Source: Hymenobacter taeanensis (lineage in GTDB: Bacteria > Bacteroidota > Bacteroidia > Cytophagales > Hymenobacteraceae). Taken from it: a DNA stretch of 64,000 bases. The notes below the pieces were generated by a model. That model had not been told where the DNA came from and did not search any database. It saw nothing but the letters and a program-made list of their open reading frames with translations. Where the stretch lies: contig NZ_CP053538.1 in the NCBI RefSeq assembly GCF_013137895.1, positions 2,635,001-2,699,000 of the forward strand, written 5' to 3'. Of this stretch, positions 31,948-41,484 are shown piece by piece. The translations under genes and the position numbers were made by a program. Every line of letters begins with the position of its first letter. Positions within the stretch are counted from its first letter, which is position 1.

Positions 31948-34248
31948 ATGCGCAAAAATCACTGGGCGAAAATCCTGCTCCTGACGCTGCTACTACCCCT
32001 CGCGGCGCACGCCGACGAAGGCATGTGGCTGCCCCTCTTCGTGAAACGCCTTAACCAGGCCGACATGCAGAAGAAAGGCCTGAAGCTGACCGCGGAAGAA
32101 ATTTATGACGTTAACAACGCCTCTCTGAAGGATGCTGTGGTGCAGCTTGGCGGCTTTTGCACCGGTGAGTTTGTAAGTAAGCAAGGTTTACTGCTGACCA
32201 ACCACCACTGCGGCTACGACGCGCTGCAAACCCACAGCACACCCCAAAACAACATTCTCCAGAACGGTTTCTTTGCCACCACACCTCAGGAAGAGAAAAC
32301 CAACCCCGGTCTGTTCGTGGATATTCTGGTGCGCATGGAAGACGTAACGGGCAAAGTGCTGGAAGGCATTACGCCTGGTACGCCGGAGCAGGAGCGCGTG
32401 GCCGCCGTGCAGAAGCGCCAGCGTGAGCTAGCCGATGCTGCCAAAGAAAACGGCCAGTATGTGGCTTATGTGCGCGACATGTTTGGTGGCAACGAGTACT
32501 ACCTGTTCGTGTATCAGCGCTTTGGCGACGTACGCCTGGTAGGCGCGCCGCCGGAAGCCGTGGGCAAGTTTGGCGGTGACACCGACAACTGGATGTGGCC
32601 CCGCCACACCGGCGACTTCTCCATGTTCCGCGTGTACGCCGATAAAAACAACAAGCCTACCGCCCAGCCTCAGGCTGATAACGTGCCCTACGTGCCCAAA
32701 AAGCACCTGCCCGTAAGCCTGCAGGGGGTGAGTGAAGGCGACTTCGCCATGGTGTTTGGTTTCCCCGGCCGCACCCAGCGTTTTCTGCCCGCTGCTGGTT
32801 TGCAGATGACTCTGGACCAGACCAACCCCGCCCGCATCAAGCTGCGCGACACGCGCCTGAAGCTCTGGAAAGAGGACATGGACCAAGACGCCGCGCTGCG
32901 CCTGAAGTATGCCTCCAAGTATGCCGGCATTGCCAACTACTGGAAGTACTACATTGGCCAGAACGAAGGCATGAAGCGCCTGAAAACGGTACAGGCCAAG
33001 CAGGCCGAAGAAAACTCCCTTATGCAGTGGATTGGCCAGGATCAAACCCGTGCTCAGCAGTACGGCGAGGCTCTGAACACCATCAACCAGGCCTACGCTG
33101 GCATGCGCCAGTACAACCTCAGCACCCAATACATACAGGAGGCGGCCTTCGGGACGGAGATTGTAACGCTGGCTGCCCGCATGATGCCGCTCTACACCAC
33201 CCTGAAAAACTCGCCCGCGGATAAAGCCGCCATCAGCAAGGCCGTAGCCGACCTGAAGGAGCCCCTGACCGATTACTTCAAAGACTACAGCGCTCCTACC
33301 GACAAGAAGGTGTTTGCCGCTCTCATGGGCCTCTACATGCAGGACGTACCCAAAGACCAGCAGCCCGATGTATTCCAGACGGTGCAGAAGCAGTATGGCG
33401 GCTCTATGCAGAAGTACGCCGACTATGTGTTTGCCAACTCTTTCCTGACCTCGGAAGCTAAAGTGAATGCTTTCCTGGCTAACCCTACGCTGGCAAAGCT
33501 GGAAGCTGATCCTGGGTTCAAGACGTATCAGTCAGTGTACACGAACTATGTGCAGAACATTCTGCCCAAGTTGCAGGGCATGCAGGCCGGCTTGGGCCGC
33601 GCCAACCGCCTGTACGTTGCCGCTCTGCGCGAGAAAAACAGCCAGAAAGTGTACTCGCCCGATGCTAACTCCACCATTCGGCTGAGCTATGGTACCGTGC
33701 GCCCCTACGAAGGCCGCGACGCCGTAAGCTACGATTACAAGACCACGGCGCAGGGCATTCTGGAAAAGGAAGACCCCACCAACCCCGAGTTTGTAGTGCC
33801 CAAAAAGGAGCTGGAACTATTGAAAATGAAAGATTACGGCCGCTTCGCCGATAAGCAGGGCAACCTGCCCGTGGCCTTTATTACCGACAACGACATCACC
33901 GGCGGCAACTCCGGCTCGCCGGTTATCAACGGACGGGGCGAGCTAATCGGCATTGCCTTCGATGGCAACTGGGAAGCCATGACCGGCGACCTGGCCTACG
34001 ACCCCGAGCTGAAGCGCTGCATCAACGTTGACATTCGGTACGTGCTGTGGTGCATAGAGAAGCTGGGCGGCGCCAAAAGCCTGGTTGATGAAATGACTAT
34101 CGTTAATAATGGCCCCAACCCCGGAGTAGGACCCGCGGCCTCAGCATCTGCCACCAATGATATGAGCGACGTGGAGAAGATGAAGGTGAAAACCGAAAAA
34201 GGTGGCAAAACCAAGATCAAACGCAAAAAAGATTCTGCCATGTTGTAA
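31948..34248 (+). CDS. S46-family dipeptidyl-peptidase (DPP7-like)
   Basis: 766 residues. A signal peptide (KILLLTLLLPLAAHA) is followed by the S46 start DEGMWLPLFVKRLN. Catalytic His is in LLTNHHCGYDA, Asp probably in FGGDTDNWMWPRHTGDFS, and Ser in GGNSGSPVINGRGELIGIAF. S46 enzymes remove dipeptides from peptide N-termini in the periplasm, feeding amino-acid catabolism. The residue 18 after the catalytic Ser is Gly (FDGNW). In characterised S46 enzymes Gly there goes with hydrophobic P1 (DPP7) and Arg with acidic P1 (DPP11), so a DPP7-type preference is expected. The C-terminal 50 residues are Lys-rich. Monocistronic. Confidence 0.93.
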   Translation: MRKNHWAKILLLTLLLPLAAHADEGMWLPLFVKRLNQADMQKKGLKLTAEEIYDVNNASLKDAVVQLGGFCTGEFVSKQGLLLTNHHCGYDALQTHSTPQNNILQNGFFATTPQEEKTNPGLFVDILVRMEDVTGKVLEGITPGTPEQERVAAVQKRQRELADAAKENGQYVAYVRDMFGGNEYYLFVYQRFGDVRLVGAPPEAVGKFGGDTDNWMWPRHTGDFSMFRVYADKNNKPTAQPQADNVPYVPKKHLPVSLQGVSEGDFAMVFGFPGRTQRFLPAAGLQMTLDQTNPARIKLRDTRLKLWKEDMDQDAALRLKYASKYAGIANYWKYYIGQNEGMKRLKTVQAKQAEENSLMQWIGQDQTRAQQYGEALNTINQAYAGMRQYNLSTQYIQEAAFGTEIVTLAARMMPLYTTLKNSPADKAAISKAVADLKEPLTDYFKDYSAPTDKKVFAALMGLYMQDVPKDQQPDVFQTVQKQYGGSMQKYADYVFANSFLTSEAKVNAFLANPTLAKLEADPGFKTYQSVYTNYVQNILPKLQGMQAGLGRANRLYVAALREKNSQKVYSPDANSTIRLSYGTVRPYEGRDAVSYDYKTTAQGILEKEDPTNPEFVVPKKELELLKMKDYGRFADKQGNLPVAFITDNDITGGNSGSPVINGRGELIGIAFDGNWEAMTGDLAYDPELKRCINVDIRYVLWCIEKLGGAKSLVDEMTIVNNGPNPGVGPAASASATNDMSDVEKMKVKTEKGGKTKIKRKKDSAML

Positions 34249-34274
34249 GACAGGCCTAACCAGCTAATTGAAAT

Positions 34275-34311
34275 AAAAAGCCCCTGTGCCAATTGGTACA
34301 GGGGCTTTTTT
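34275..34311 (+). terminator. Terminator of the S46 peptidase gene
   Basis: Stem AAAAAGCCCCTGTGCC with GGTACAGGGGCTTTTT (one wobble), followed by T. Confidence 0.85.
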
Positions 34312-34399
34312 GTGGCGTTGGTCGAAAATGATTGTGGGCGCTGAAGCGAGGTAGTATTTTTCCGGAATAGAATCTTTTGTAGTTGTCTAATACTTATTG

Positions 34400-35308
34400 A
34401 TGGTGAAACTATACGCAGTTAGTTACCTGCTCTGTTTAGGAGCAGGAGTACATGAGGCACAGGCGCAAGCAAGCACGCTGGGCACGGGAGGTGCCCGCGC
34501 CGCTGGCCTAGGCCAGGTAAGCACCGTGCTGGAAAACGACGTGTGGGCGGCTACCAACAACTCGGCCGCACTAGGTGTCCTAACCCGCCCAATGGTAGGC
34601 TTCGGAGCCGCCAATAAATTTTTGCTGCCTTCCCTGAATACCGCTTCAGTAGTGGCGGCTGTGCCGCTAGGCCACCGAGCCACCGCCGCCGGAAGCGCTG
34701 CTGGCGTGCCGGCTGTGGTAGCTGCCGCAGACGCTCCGCGCTTTGGCGTGGTAGGCGTCATGGCCCAACGGTTCGGAGGGAAGCTGTACGCTGAGCAGGC
34801 CTTGGGAGTGGCCTACGGCTACCAGTTGGGTACCGTGCGCGTAGGAGCCCGCGTGGAGGTGTTGCAAACCAGCCTCGAAGGCTTGGGCAGCCGCCGAACG
34901 GTGGCGGCTTCCCTGGCCGGACAGGCCGATATTATCCCACGTAAGCTCACGTTTGGGGCCACGCTCTACAACCTGAACCAGGCTCGGCTGGCGCCTTACC
35001 AGGATGAGCGCGTGCCCACAGTACTGCGGGCCGGTCTGGGGTGGCGCACTTCTGAGAAAGTGCTGGTGCTGGTAGAGACGGAGAAGGATGTGGAGCAAGA
35101 TGCCAATTTCAAAGCGGGCTTGGAGTACCGCCCGGTTCCGGTGCTGGCGCTCCGGGGTGGCCTAGCAACACGTACCCATCAAACCACCGGCGGAGTTGGG
35201 TTTAAGAGCGGAGTGTTTCAGGTGGATTATGCCGCCGCGTGGCAGCAAGCTTTGGGCCTGAGCCAGCAAGTAAGCATAGCGCTGCAATGGGAGCAGAAGC
35301 AGCCATGA
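34400..35308 (+). CDS. Outer-membrane beta-barrel-like protein (PorV/PorQ-like)
   Basis: 302 residues. Signal peptide (KLYAVSYLLCLGAGVHEAQA) then STLGTGGARAAGLGQVSTVLENDVWAATNNSAALG, which resembles the N-terminal hatch of FadL/PorV/PorQ-type barrels. The rest is a series of amphipathic strands (VGARVEVLQTSL, KLTFGATLYNLNQARL, EYRPVPVLALRGGLATR, GVFQVDYAAAWQQALG, QQVSIALQWEQK). An ATG at 34400 is preferred to the TTG three bases before it. Its stop overlaps the ATG of the next gene by 4 nt (ATGA), so the two products are probably made together at the outer membrane. A T9SS role is only a similarity-based guess. Confidence 0.75.
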   Translation: MVKLYAVSYLLCLGAGVHEAQAQASTLGTGGARAAGLGQVSTVLENDVWAATNNSAALGVLTRPMVGFGAANKFLLPSLNTASVVAAVPLGHRATAAGSAAGVPAVVAAADAPRFGVVGVMAQRFGGKLYAEQALGVAYGYQLGTVRVGARVEVLQTSLEGLGSRRTVAASLAGQADIIPRKLTFGATLYNLNQARLAPYQDERVPTVLRAGLGWRTSEKVLVLVETEKDVEQDANFKAGLEYRPVPVLALRGGLATRTHQTTGGVGFKSGVFQVDYAAAWQQALGLSQQVSIALQWEQKQP

Positions 35309-37419
35309 TGCGCACCCAGAGGGCCATAGTGGGGCTAGGCCTGCTGCTGGGCTTGGCTTACCGGGTCCAGGCGCAGGAATACCCACGCCCCGCCGTGCCC
35401 GACCTCGACCGCCTGACTCAGGAGCTGTTTGCGGAAGCGCAGAACGATCAAGTGCCCCATGAGGACCTGTACGAGACGCTGCTACAGTATTACCAAACGC
35501 CACTGAATCTTAACGTGGCTACCCGCGAAGAGCTGCGGAGCCTGCTGCTGCTCTCGGAAACCCAAATCACCAACCTGCTCAGCCACCGTCAGCGCACGGG
35601 TGGGCTGTTGAGCCTGTATGAGCTGCAGAGTATTGATGGGTTTGACCTGCGCACCATTTACCGGACGGCCCCCTTCGTGACGGTGCATACGCCTGACCCC
35701 AACGCGGCGCGGGGCCCGCTCTGGCAGCGTATTCAGCAGGAAGAGAATAATGCCCTGTTTGTGCGCTATGAGCGCGGCTTACAGACCCGCCGTGGGTACA
35801 CCACCCCCGATACCGTGCGCGGTGGCCAGCTGGCTACGCGCTACCTTGGCTCGCCAGACAAGCTGTTGGTGCGTTACCGCGTAAGCAGGGCCCGGGATTT
35901 TAGCCTAGGCCTCACGGCCGAAAAAGACGCCGGCGAGCAGCTGGCCTGGAGCCCCAGCACCCACCGGTACGGCGCCGATTTTTACTCGGGTCACTTTCTG
36001 GTGCAGGAGCGCGGGCGCCTCAAGTCCCTTGCCCTCGGCGACTACCAGCTGCAGTTCGGGCAGGGTCTGTTGCTGTCGTCGGGGTTGGCGGTAGGGAAGG
36101 GGGCCGAAACCATTACTACGCTGCGGCGCAGCTCTGTGGGCCTGCGGCCCTATTCTTCGGTGCTTGAAAACACGTTCTTTCGGGGTGCGGCGGCCACGGT
36201 GGCGGTAAACGCTACCGTGCGGGCCACTGCGTTTGTCACTCGTAAGCGGGTTGATGCCAGCTTTAGCCAGCGCCAGGATACGCTAGGAGATTACTCTGAG
36301 GTAGCTTCTTCGCTGCAACTAGCGGGTATGCACCGCACGCCCTCGGAGCTGGCAAACCGGCAGGCACTCCGCGAAACGGTACTGGGCGGCAACCTCAACT
36401 ATGCCAGTCGATCCGGCGACTTGGCCTTAGGCCTCACGGCCATTAACACGCAGTTTGATAAACCGCTCCTGCGCCGGCCTGAAGCGTACAATGCCTATGA
36501 GTTCAGTGGCCGCCAGAACCTGGCCCTTAGTGCTTACTACAGCTATGTATGGCATAACGCGCTGCTGTTTGGTGAAACTGCCCGGACCAGCAGTGGTGGC
36601 CTAGGGACGGTAAATGGGCTGCTGGCCAGCCTCGCTCCAGGCCTAGATGTATCGGTGCTGCATCGCTCTTATGCCCGCAGCTTTCACACGTTTTACGGCA
36701 ATGCCCTGAGCGAAAACACGCGCAACATTAATGAGAAAGGTTTGTACCTGGGCCTGAAGCTGCGCCCACTGGCACGGTGGGAAGTTTCAGCCTACTATGA
36801 TCAGTTCAGCTTCCCGTGGTTGAAATATCAGGTGGGGGCCCCCTCCCAGGGGCACGACTGGCTGGTGCGGGTTACCTACAGTCCTACCAAAACCAGCCTT
36901 CTCTACGCACAGCTACGGCAGCGCACCAAGGCTTATGATGCCGACACGCTGCGCCTGGTGCCCTTACCCGTGCCTACTGAACGGCGGAGCCTGTTACTGT
37001 TCTATGATGCCAGCCCCCTGCCTATCCTCAGTCTGCGTACCCGTGTGCAGGGCACCCAGTACCGTGAAGACCAGGGGCCGCGCCGCCAGGGCTACGTGCT
37101 GGCTCAGGATGTAACCGTAAGCCCCCGGCCCCACCTGCGCTTTTCCGGTCGCTACGCCCTTTTTGACACCGACGACTACGACACCCGGCAATACGTGTAT
37201 GAGCAGGATGTACTCTACGCCTTCTCAGTGCCCGTGTTGGCTGGCCGCGGTACCCGTACCTATCTGCTCACGCAGGTAGATGTAAACCGGCACCTCACCA
37301 TTTGGCTGCGGTACGCTGAAACGCACTACCGCCATCAGCAGACTATTGGCTCCGGGCTAGAGGAAATACGAGGCTCACGCCGCTCAGAGGTAAAAGCTCA
37401 GGTGCGGTACCGGTTTTAG
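35305..37419 (+). CDS. Secreted helix-hairpin-helix domain protein with C-terminal beta-barrel
   Basis: 704 residues from the ATG at 35305 (a second ATG follows at once). Signal peptide (RAIVGLGLLLGLAYRVQAQ). Residues about 66-122 form a ComEA-type helix-hairpin-helix unit: LNLNVATREELRSLLLLSE, TQITNLLSHRQRTGGLLSLY and ELQSIDGFDLRTIY. From about 130 on, alternating strands with turn residues (LLVRYRVSRARDFSLGLTAE, LKSLALGDYQLQFGQGLLLS) run to a final aromatic in KAQVRYRF, as in outer-membrane barrels. ComEA HhH domains bind DNA in the periplasm during uptake. The same kind of domain joined to a barrel is known in Bacteroidota only as an uncharacterised protein. It is coupled to the barrel gene upstream. 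Confidence 0.85.
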   Translation: MMRTQRAIVGLGLLLGLAYRVQAQEYPRPAVPDLDRLTQELFAEAQNDQVPHEDLYETLLQYYQTPLNLNVATREELRSLLLLSETQITNLLSHRQRTGGLLSLYELQSIDGFDLRTIYRTAPFVTVHTPDPNAARGPLWQRIQQEENNALFVRYERGLQTRRGYTTPDTVRGGQLATRYLGSPDKLLVRYRVSRARDFSLGLTAEKDAGEQLAWSPSTHRYGADFYSGHFLVQERGRLKSLALGDYQLQFGQGLLLSSGLAVGKGAETITTLRRSSVGLRPYSSVLENTFFRGAAATVAVNATVRATAFVTRKRVDASFSQRQDTLGDYSEVASSLQLAGMHRTPSELANRQALRETVLGGNLNYASRSGDLALGLTAINTQFDKPLLRRPEAYNAYEFSGRQNLALSAYYSYVWHNALLFGETARTSSGGLGTVNGLLASLAPGLDVSVLHRSYARSFHTFYGNALSENTRNINEKGLYLGLKLRPLARWEVSAYYDQFSFPWLKYQVGAPSQGHDWLVRVTYSPTKTSLLYAQLRQRTKAYDADTLRLVPLPVPTERRSLLLFYDASPLPILSLRTRVQGTQYREDQGPRRQGYVLAQDVTVSPRPHLRFSGRYALFDTDDYDTRQYVYEQDVLYAFSVPVLAGRGTRTYLLTQVDVNRHLTIWLRYAETHYRHQQTIGSGLEEIRGSRRSEVKAQVRYRF

Positions 37420-37474
37420 CCCAGGCTAGTGCCCTTGTAAAATGACCAGCATATATCTGAGCCTTTGATTCAGT

Positions 37475-37510
37475 AAAAAGGCGGCACCCAAGTGGGAGCC
37501 GCCTTTTTTA
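37475..37510. terminator. Bidirectional terminator between the HhH-barrel and metalloprotease genes
   Basis: Stem AAAAAGGCGGC with GCCGCCTTTTTT between two convergent genes, with flanking A and T runs. Confidence 0.8.
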
Positions 37511-37531
37511 GTAGCTAGTAGTTTACCCTTT

Positions 37532-40500
37532 TTATTGCTTCAGCAACCGCACCACGGTAGAGCCGTTGGGCAAGTCAAGGTGCAGGGAATAGACGCCGTT
37601 GCTGAGGTTGCTCAGGTCAAGCACCTGCCTCAGGCTGGCGGCTCCTTTGGTGAGGGTTTGGGCTGAAACCGTACGGCCCAAGGCATCGGTAACGCGCAAC
37701 GTAACTGGCCCCCGTTGGGCATTATCAATTTTGACTTCAAACACTCCCGTGCTGGGGTTGGGGTATACCTCAATGCCTTGAAGTAAGGAGGCATTGCGCA
37801 CAGCCGTAATCGTAGAAACCGTCTGGCAGCTCTCATTGCTATACCCTGAGTTGCCAGTGGTATTAGTGGCTCGTACGCGGTAGCAGTAGCGGCTGTTAGC
37901 ACTTACCTGATCAGTGTAGAAGGAGCTGTTGGCGGGCAGCGTGGCAATACGGGTAAATGCCCCGTTATCAGTGGAGCGCTCCACCTCAAAGGCCGTTTCA
38001 TTGGTTGAGCCATCCAGCCAGGTCAGATCAATGCTAGCCAGGTTATTGGCCGTAACAGGCGCCAGAGTAGCCAGGTTGGTAGGAGCGGTAGGTGCCTCAG
38101 CCAACGTGCATAGCTCCAGCGACCAGCCCGTTAGGGTGCCGCCGTTACCCGCCGCGTTATCCGTGATGGTAAGCGTCCAGTTGCCATTGGCTGGCTTGTT
38201 CAGCAGGGCGCTGAGGGTGTTGGCCGGCCGGGTGGTACTGCCTGGGGCCAGCGGGCAAGCCAGCGCCGCTGAGGCTGCCTCATCAAAGGAGATGGAAAGG
38301 TTGGCCGTACCAGGGCAGTTGCGCGAATACAGCACTGCCCGCGTACCGGCTGGGCTGGTGAGAGAAATTTCCAGCTCCCCAATATCCGGATGAGTGATGG
38401 CCAGGTTACGGATGCGTATATCGGACACCCGCTCAGTGTTAACAATATTGATAACCGACGTGACCGTAGACGTGCCAGTTGCCGAGATGGTCACGGGTAC
38501 TGAGGTAGCGGCTACCGTCTGGCAAACTTGTATACCCGTTTGGAAAGTAGTGGTAGCTGAGAACGGGGCCACGCCGCACGCGCCCACTCCCCGCACCCGC
38601 AGGTAGTAGGTAGCGTTAGGCTGCAGCGCAGAGCTTGCCGTGAAGGAGGTGCCGGTAATGCCGGTTTGGTTAACCACAAGTGTAGTAAAGTTTGGGTCGG
38701 TGGCTACCTGCACATCGTAAGAGGTGGCATTGGGCACGGCATTCCAGGTAAAGGCCGGGCGCAACGTGGTGCGCGATGCTGCCGTTGGGGCCGTAATAAC
38801 TGCCGCCTGCGTAGTGGCCGGCAACACCGTAAACCGTACTTGCTGACGTTGCGTAACGCTGCCACTCGTGCCGGTGAGGGTTACGGTATACGTGCCTGCT
38901 GGCGTGGAGGCCGCCGTATTAACAACAAACGTGGTGGTAGCACCTGGGTTCAGGCTGGCCGTGCCAAACGTTATGGTAGCGCCGGCGGGTAAATCTGTGG
39001 CCCCCAGCGTTACCTCGCCCGCAAAGCCCTGCAACGCCCCTACTGCTAGAGTTTGGCTAGCAGAACTGGTGCCTGGGCATAATACGGGAATGGTAGCGGG
39101 AGCAGTGGCATTCAGGTAAAAAGTAGGGCCCGTAGGCACCTGAATGCTGAAGTTTTGATTTGAGATATCGAAGAAGATATTGCCGGTGGCCTGCACCCGA
39201 ATGCGTGCCGTGCTGGTATTGCCCACGCTGGCCGGAATCGTTACCGTTTCAGTACCATCGTTAGGAGTGCCCGCCAGCAGCGTGGTGGGGTAGGTAAATC
39301 CGCCGTCCGTAGAAAGCAGAATATCCACGGTGGCAGCATTTATGGGCGCTGCAGTGGTATTGGCTACATCCCAGGTTACTTGCTGGGGAGCGGTAGCCAG
39401 CAGCGTGGTGGGAGTATTCGGCAGCGTTACCACAAACGGCCCAGCACTAGGAATTACCACCACGTTCATAGAATCGTAGTCGATGCCCCCGCCGCCCACG
39501 CGGTTGTCGCGGGCTACCAGGCGGAAAATCAGACGCCGGCCGTATGAGGGCAGCAACTCTCCAATTATCTGCGAATTGTTAACCAGCGTGGCCAGGCGCG
39601 GAAACGTGCGGGTTGGGCTGGGGGTAGGGGTAAAGAACCGAAAGATAGGCGCGTCTCCCGCGGGGAGGTTAGGCGACCCCGAAGCGCCAATGTTGTACTG
39701 CTCCCATGAGTAGGTGAGGGCATCGCCATTAGCGTCGGTAGCGGAGCCCGTTAGTACAAACGGTGTGCTGACGGGGATGGCGTAGTTGCGGCCGGCATCT
39801 ACTACGGGAGGCGTATTGCCGGTGGGCGTATTCACGGAGCAGTTGCCAGCACCCGTAATGTGTGCCACAATCTGATCAATACTGCGGGAGTGGAAGTACG
39901 GGTCGGAATTGGGCTGAATGTTGTCGTTGCCACAAATGCCCGCGTAGGCCATAATGGTGGTGCCAGAGCCCGGCTCGTAGGCGGAGAAGGCTGAGCGGTT
40001 GCCGCCTCCGCAGCTGCCAACTACACTATTAAATGTGTGGTCGGCGCCAAACTGGTGACCCATTTCGTGGGCTACGTAGTCAATGTTAAAGGCATCGTTA
40101 ATGGGAGCCCGTAGGCCAGTTACTCCGCGGGCCTTGCCTTGGGTAAAGCTGCTGTTGGTGGGCAGGCACACAGAGGGCCGTTGCGCAATGCCACCCCCGC
40201 CGGTGCTGAAAACGTGACCAATATCGTAATTGGGCTCCCCAATTATGGTACTGATTGTTTTCTGATTCTGGTTCAGCATAACTGTGCCATCATCGTTGGT
40301 GTAGGGGTCGGTAGCAGGGTCGAGGTAGATAAGCTCATCGGTCTGCGGAATCAGCACCAGCCGTATGGCCAGCTCTTGCTCATAGATGCCGCTTACGCGG
40401 TTCACAGAGGCTACCATACCCGCCAGCGCACCCTCTTTGGTGCCACCATAGTAGGTGGCGTATTCGCCGGTGCAAGCCAGGGCCAGGCGGTACGTGCGCA

Positions 40501-41128
40501 GGGTAGTGCCATTGGCTAGTAGAGCCTGGCTTGTTGCTGAGGCCGCTATATCCAGCTCATCGGTGCCGGGAGTAGCGCACACAAAGGAGAAAGCGTTCCG
40601 GTTCATGGCCCGGCGCTCAAACACCAGGTGGGTTTCCTGGTTCTGGCCGGCTGGGTCAATAAACACTGTTTTATCAGCCGCCAGAATCATGGCGTGCAGG
40701 CCAGCTGGGCTTACATCGAGGCGGGCAGTGGCAGCAGGATCATCAATACCCTGGGCCGCATACGTCCGGATGGCAGGGTAACGAGCGGCCAGGGCAGGTG
40801 CCATCACAGTGGTCTGCACAATACGGAAGCGCTGAGAGGTGCCATCGGGCAGTGGCAACGACACCACCGTGGCAGAAGCGCGGGCACCGGCTTTCTGTTC
40901 AGCTGGGGCCGTGCTCAGCACGTCGCGCACAGCCTGCAGCTGAAAGTTAACCGCCCTGAAGTGTGACAGTGGCTGCGTAGCCGCCCGGGCAGACGTGGGC
41001 ACTTGCGTATCGCTCCAGAGCACACGCTGGGCCGCGGCCGTCAGGGGCGCGCCCAGCGCGGCCAGTAGCAAGCCACCCAGCAGCGCCGGTTTAGGGCACT
41101 GCCGGAGGAGAGTAAACTGTTTGAACAT
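37532..41128 (-). CDS. T9SS-secreted reprolysin-like zinc metalloprotease
   Basis: 1198 residues. Signal peptide (ALLGGLLLAALGAPLTAAAQ). A propeptide-like region to about residue 200 is followed by a reprolysin (M12B-type) domain with zinc site HEMGHQFGADH at 354-364. Next come Ig/cadherin-like and FN3 repeats (for example PTAASRTTLRPAFTWNAVPN and ETAFEVERSTDNGAFTRIAT), and a proprotein-convertase P domain (IRNLAITHPDIGELEISLTS, NGNWTLTITDNAAGNGGTLT, GWSLELC). The end is a T9SS type A sorting domain (EVYPNPSTGVFEVKI, GVYSLHLDLPNGSTVVRLLK). The protein should be exported by Sec, then by T9SS, and anchored or released outside. It probably degrades extracellular protein. Monocistronic. Confidence 0.93.
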   Translation of the reverse strand: MFKQFTLLRQCPKPALLGGLLLAALGAPLTAAAQRVLWSDTQVPTSARAATQPLSHFRAVNFQLQAVRDVLSTAPAEQKAGARASATVVSLPLPDGTSQRFRIVQTTVMAPALAARYPAIRTYAAQGIDDPAATARLDVSPAGLHAMILAADKTVFIDPAGQNQETHLVFERRAMNRNAFSFVCATPGTDELDIAASATSQALLANGTTLRTYRLALACTGEYATYYGGTKEGALAGMVASVNRVSGIYEQELAIRLVLIPQTDELIYLDPATDPYTNDDGTVMLNQNQKTISTIIGEPNYDIGHVFSTGGGGIAQRPSVCLPTNSSFTQGKARGVTGLRAPINDAFNIDYVAHEMGHQFGADHTFNSVVGSCGGGNRSAFSAYEPGSGTTIMAYAGICGNDNIQPNSDPYFHSRSIDQIVAHITGAGNCSVNTPTGNTPPVVDAGRNYAIPVSTPFVLTGSATDANGDALTYSWEQYNIGASGSPNLPAGDAPIFRFFTPTPSPTRTFPRLATLVNNSQIIGELLPSYGRRLIFRLVARDNRVGGGGIDYDSMNVVVIPSAGPFVVTLPNTPTTLLATAPQQVTWDVANTTAAPINAATVDILLSTDGGFTYPTTLLAGTPNDGTETVTIPASVGNTSTARIRVQATGNIFFDISNQNFSIQVPTGPTFYLNATAPATIPVLCPGTSSASQTLAVGALQGFAGEVTLGATDLPAGATITFGTASLNPGATTTFVVNTAASTPAGTYTVTLTGTSGSVTQRQQVRFTVLPATTQAAVITAPTAASRTTLRPAFTWNAVPNATSYDVQVATDPNFTTLVVNQTGITGTSFTASSALQPNATYYLRVRGVGACGVAPFSATTTFQTGIQVCQTVAATSVPVTISATGTSTVTSVINIVNTERVSDIRIRNLAITHPDIGELEISLTSPAGTRAVLYSRNCPGTANLSISFDEAASAALACPLAPGSTTRPANTLSALLNKPANGNWTLTITDNAAGNGGTLTGWSLELCTLAEAPTAPTNLATLAPVTANNLASIDLTWLDGSTNETAFEVERSTDNGAFTRIATLPANSSFYTDQVSANSRYCYRVRATNTTGNSGYSNESCQTVSTITAVRNASLLQGIEVYPNPSTGVFEVKIDNAQRGPVTLRVTDALGRTVSAQTLTKGAASLRQVLDLSNLSNGVYSLHLDLPNGSTVVRLLKQ

Positions 41129-41484
41129 GGAAGCCTGAAAGAAGGAAGAATGGTACCGGAGGAGAGGTACGGGGGAGTTATACTAATGTAAGCGTTTTAT
41201 GAGCCAGACAAGGCAATTATCTGCAGCTTAGGTGTTTTAATAGATGGTTGCGCGCAATGCCCGGAGCATCTCTTGCAAACTCAAGGGATAAATAAGCGCT
41301 ACTCTGCTAACTACTGAATACAGAAATTTCCCCTCAGACGAGCCCGGGTTCAGGAGCCTCTGAGAGGAAATATACTGCGCAGTACCAGTCCTGTAAAGCC
41401 GCTATATAAGTAAGATAGGGGCACTACACAGAGCTATTCTATCCGCCGCCTAGCTGCTGTGCTTGCGGAGCCCTTCTTTAGGCG
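41129..41484. other. Intergenic gap without recognised features
   Basis: 356 bp between the protease start and the first DUF3857 gene stop, both on the minus strand. I see no open frame of useful length, RNA gene, clear terminator or consensus promoter in it. The promoter of the protease gene must be here but lacks a TAnnTTTG match. Confidence 0.5.

Noticed and set aside
32428..33129. 233-residue open frame opposite the S46 peptidase
   Set aside because: It is an antisense shadow; no family pattern is seen.
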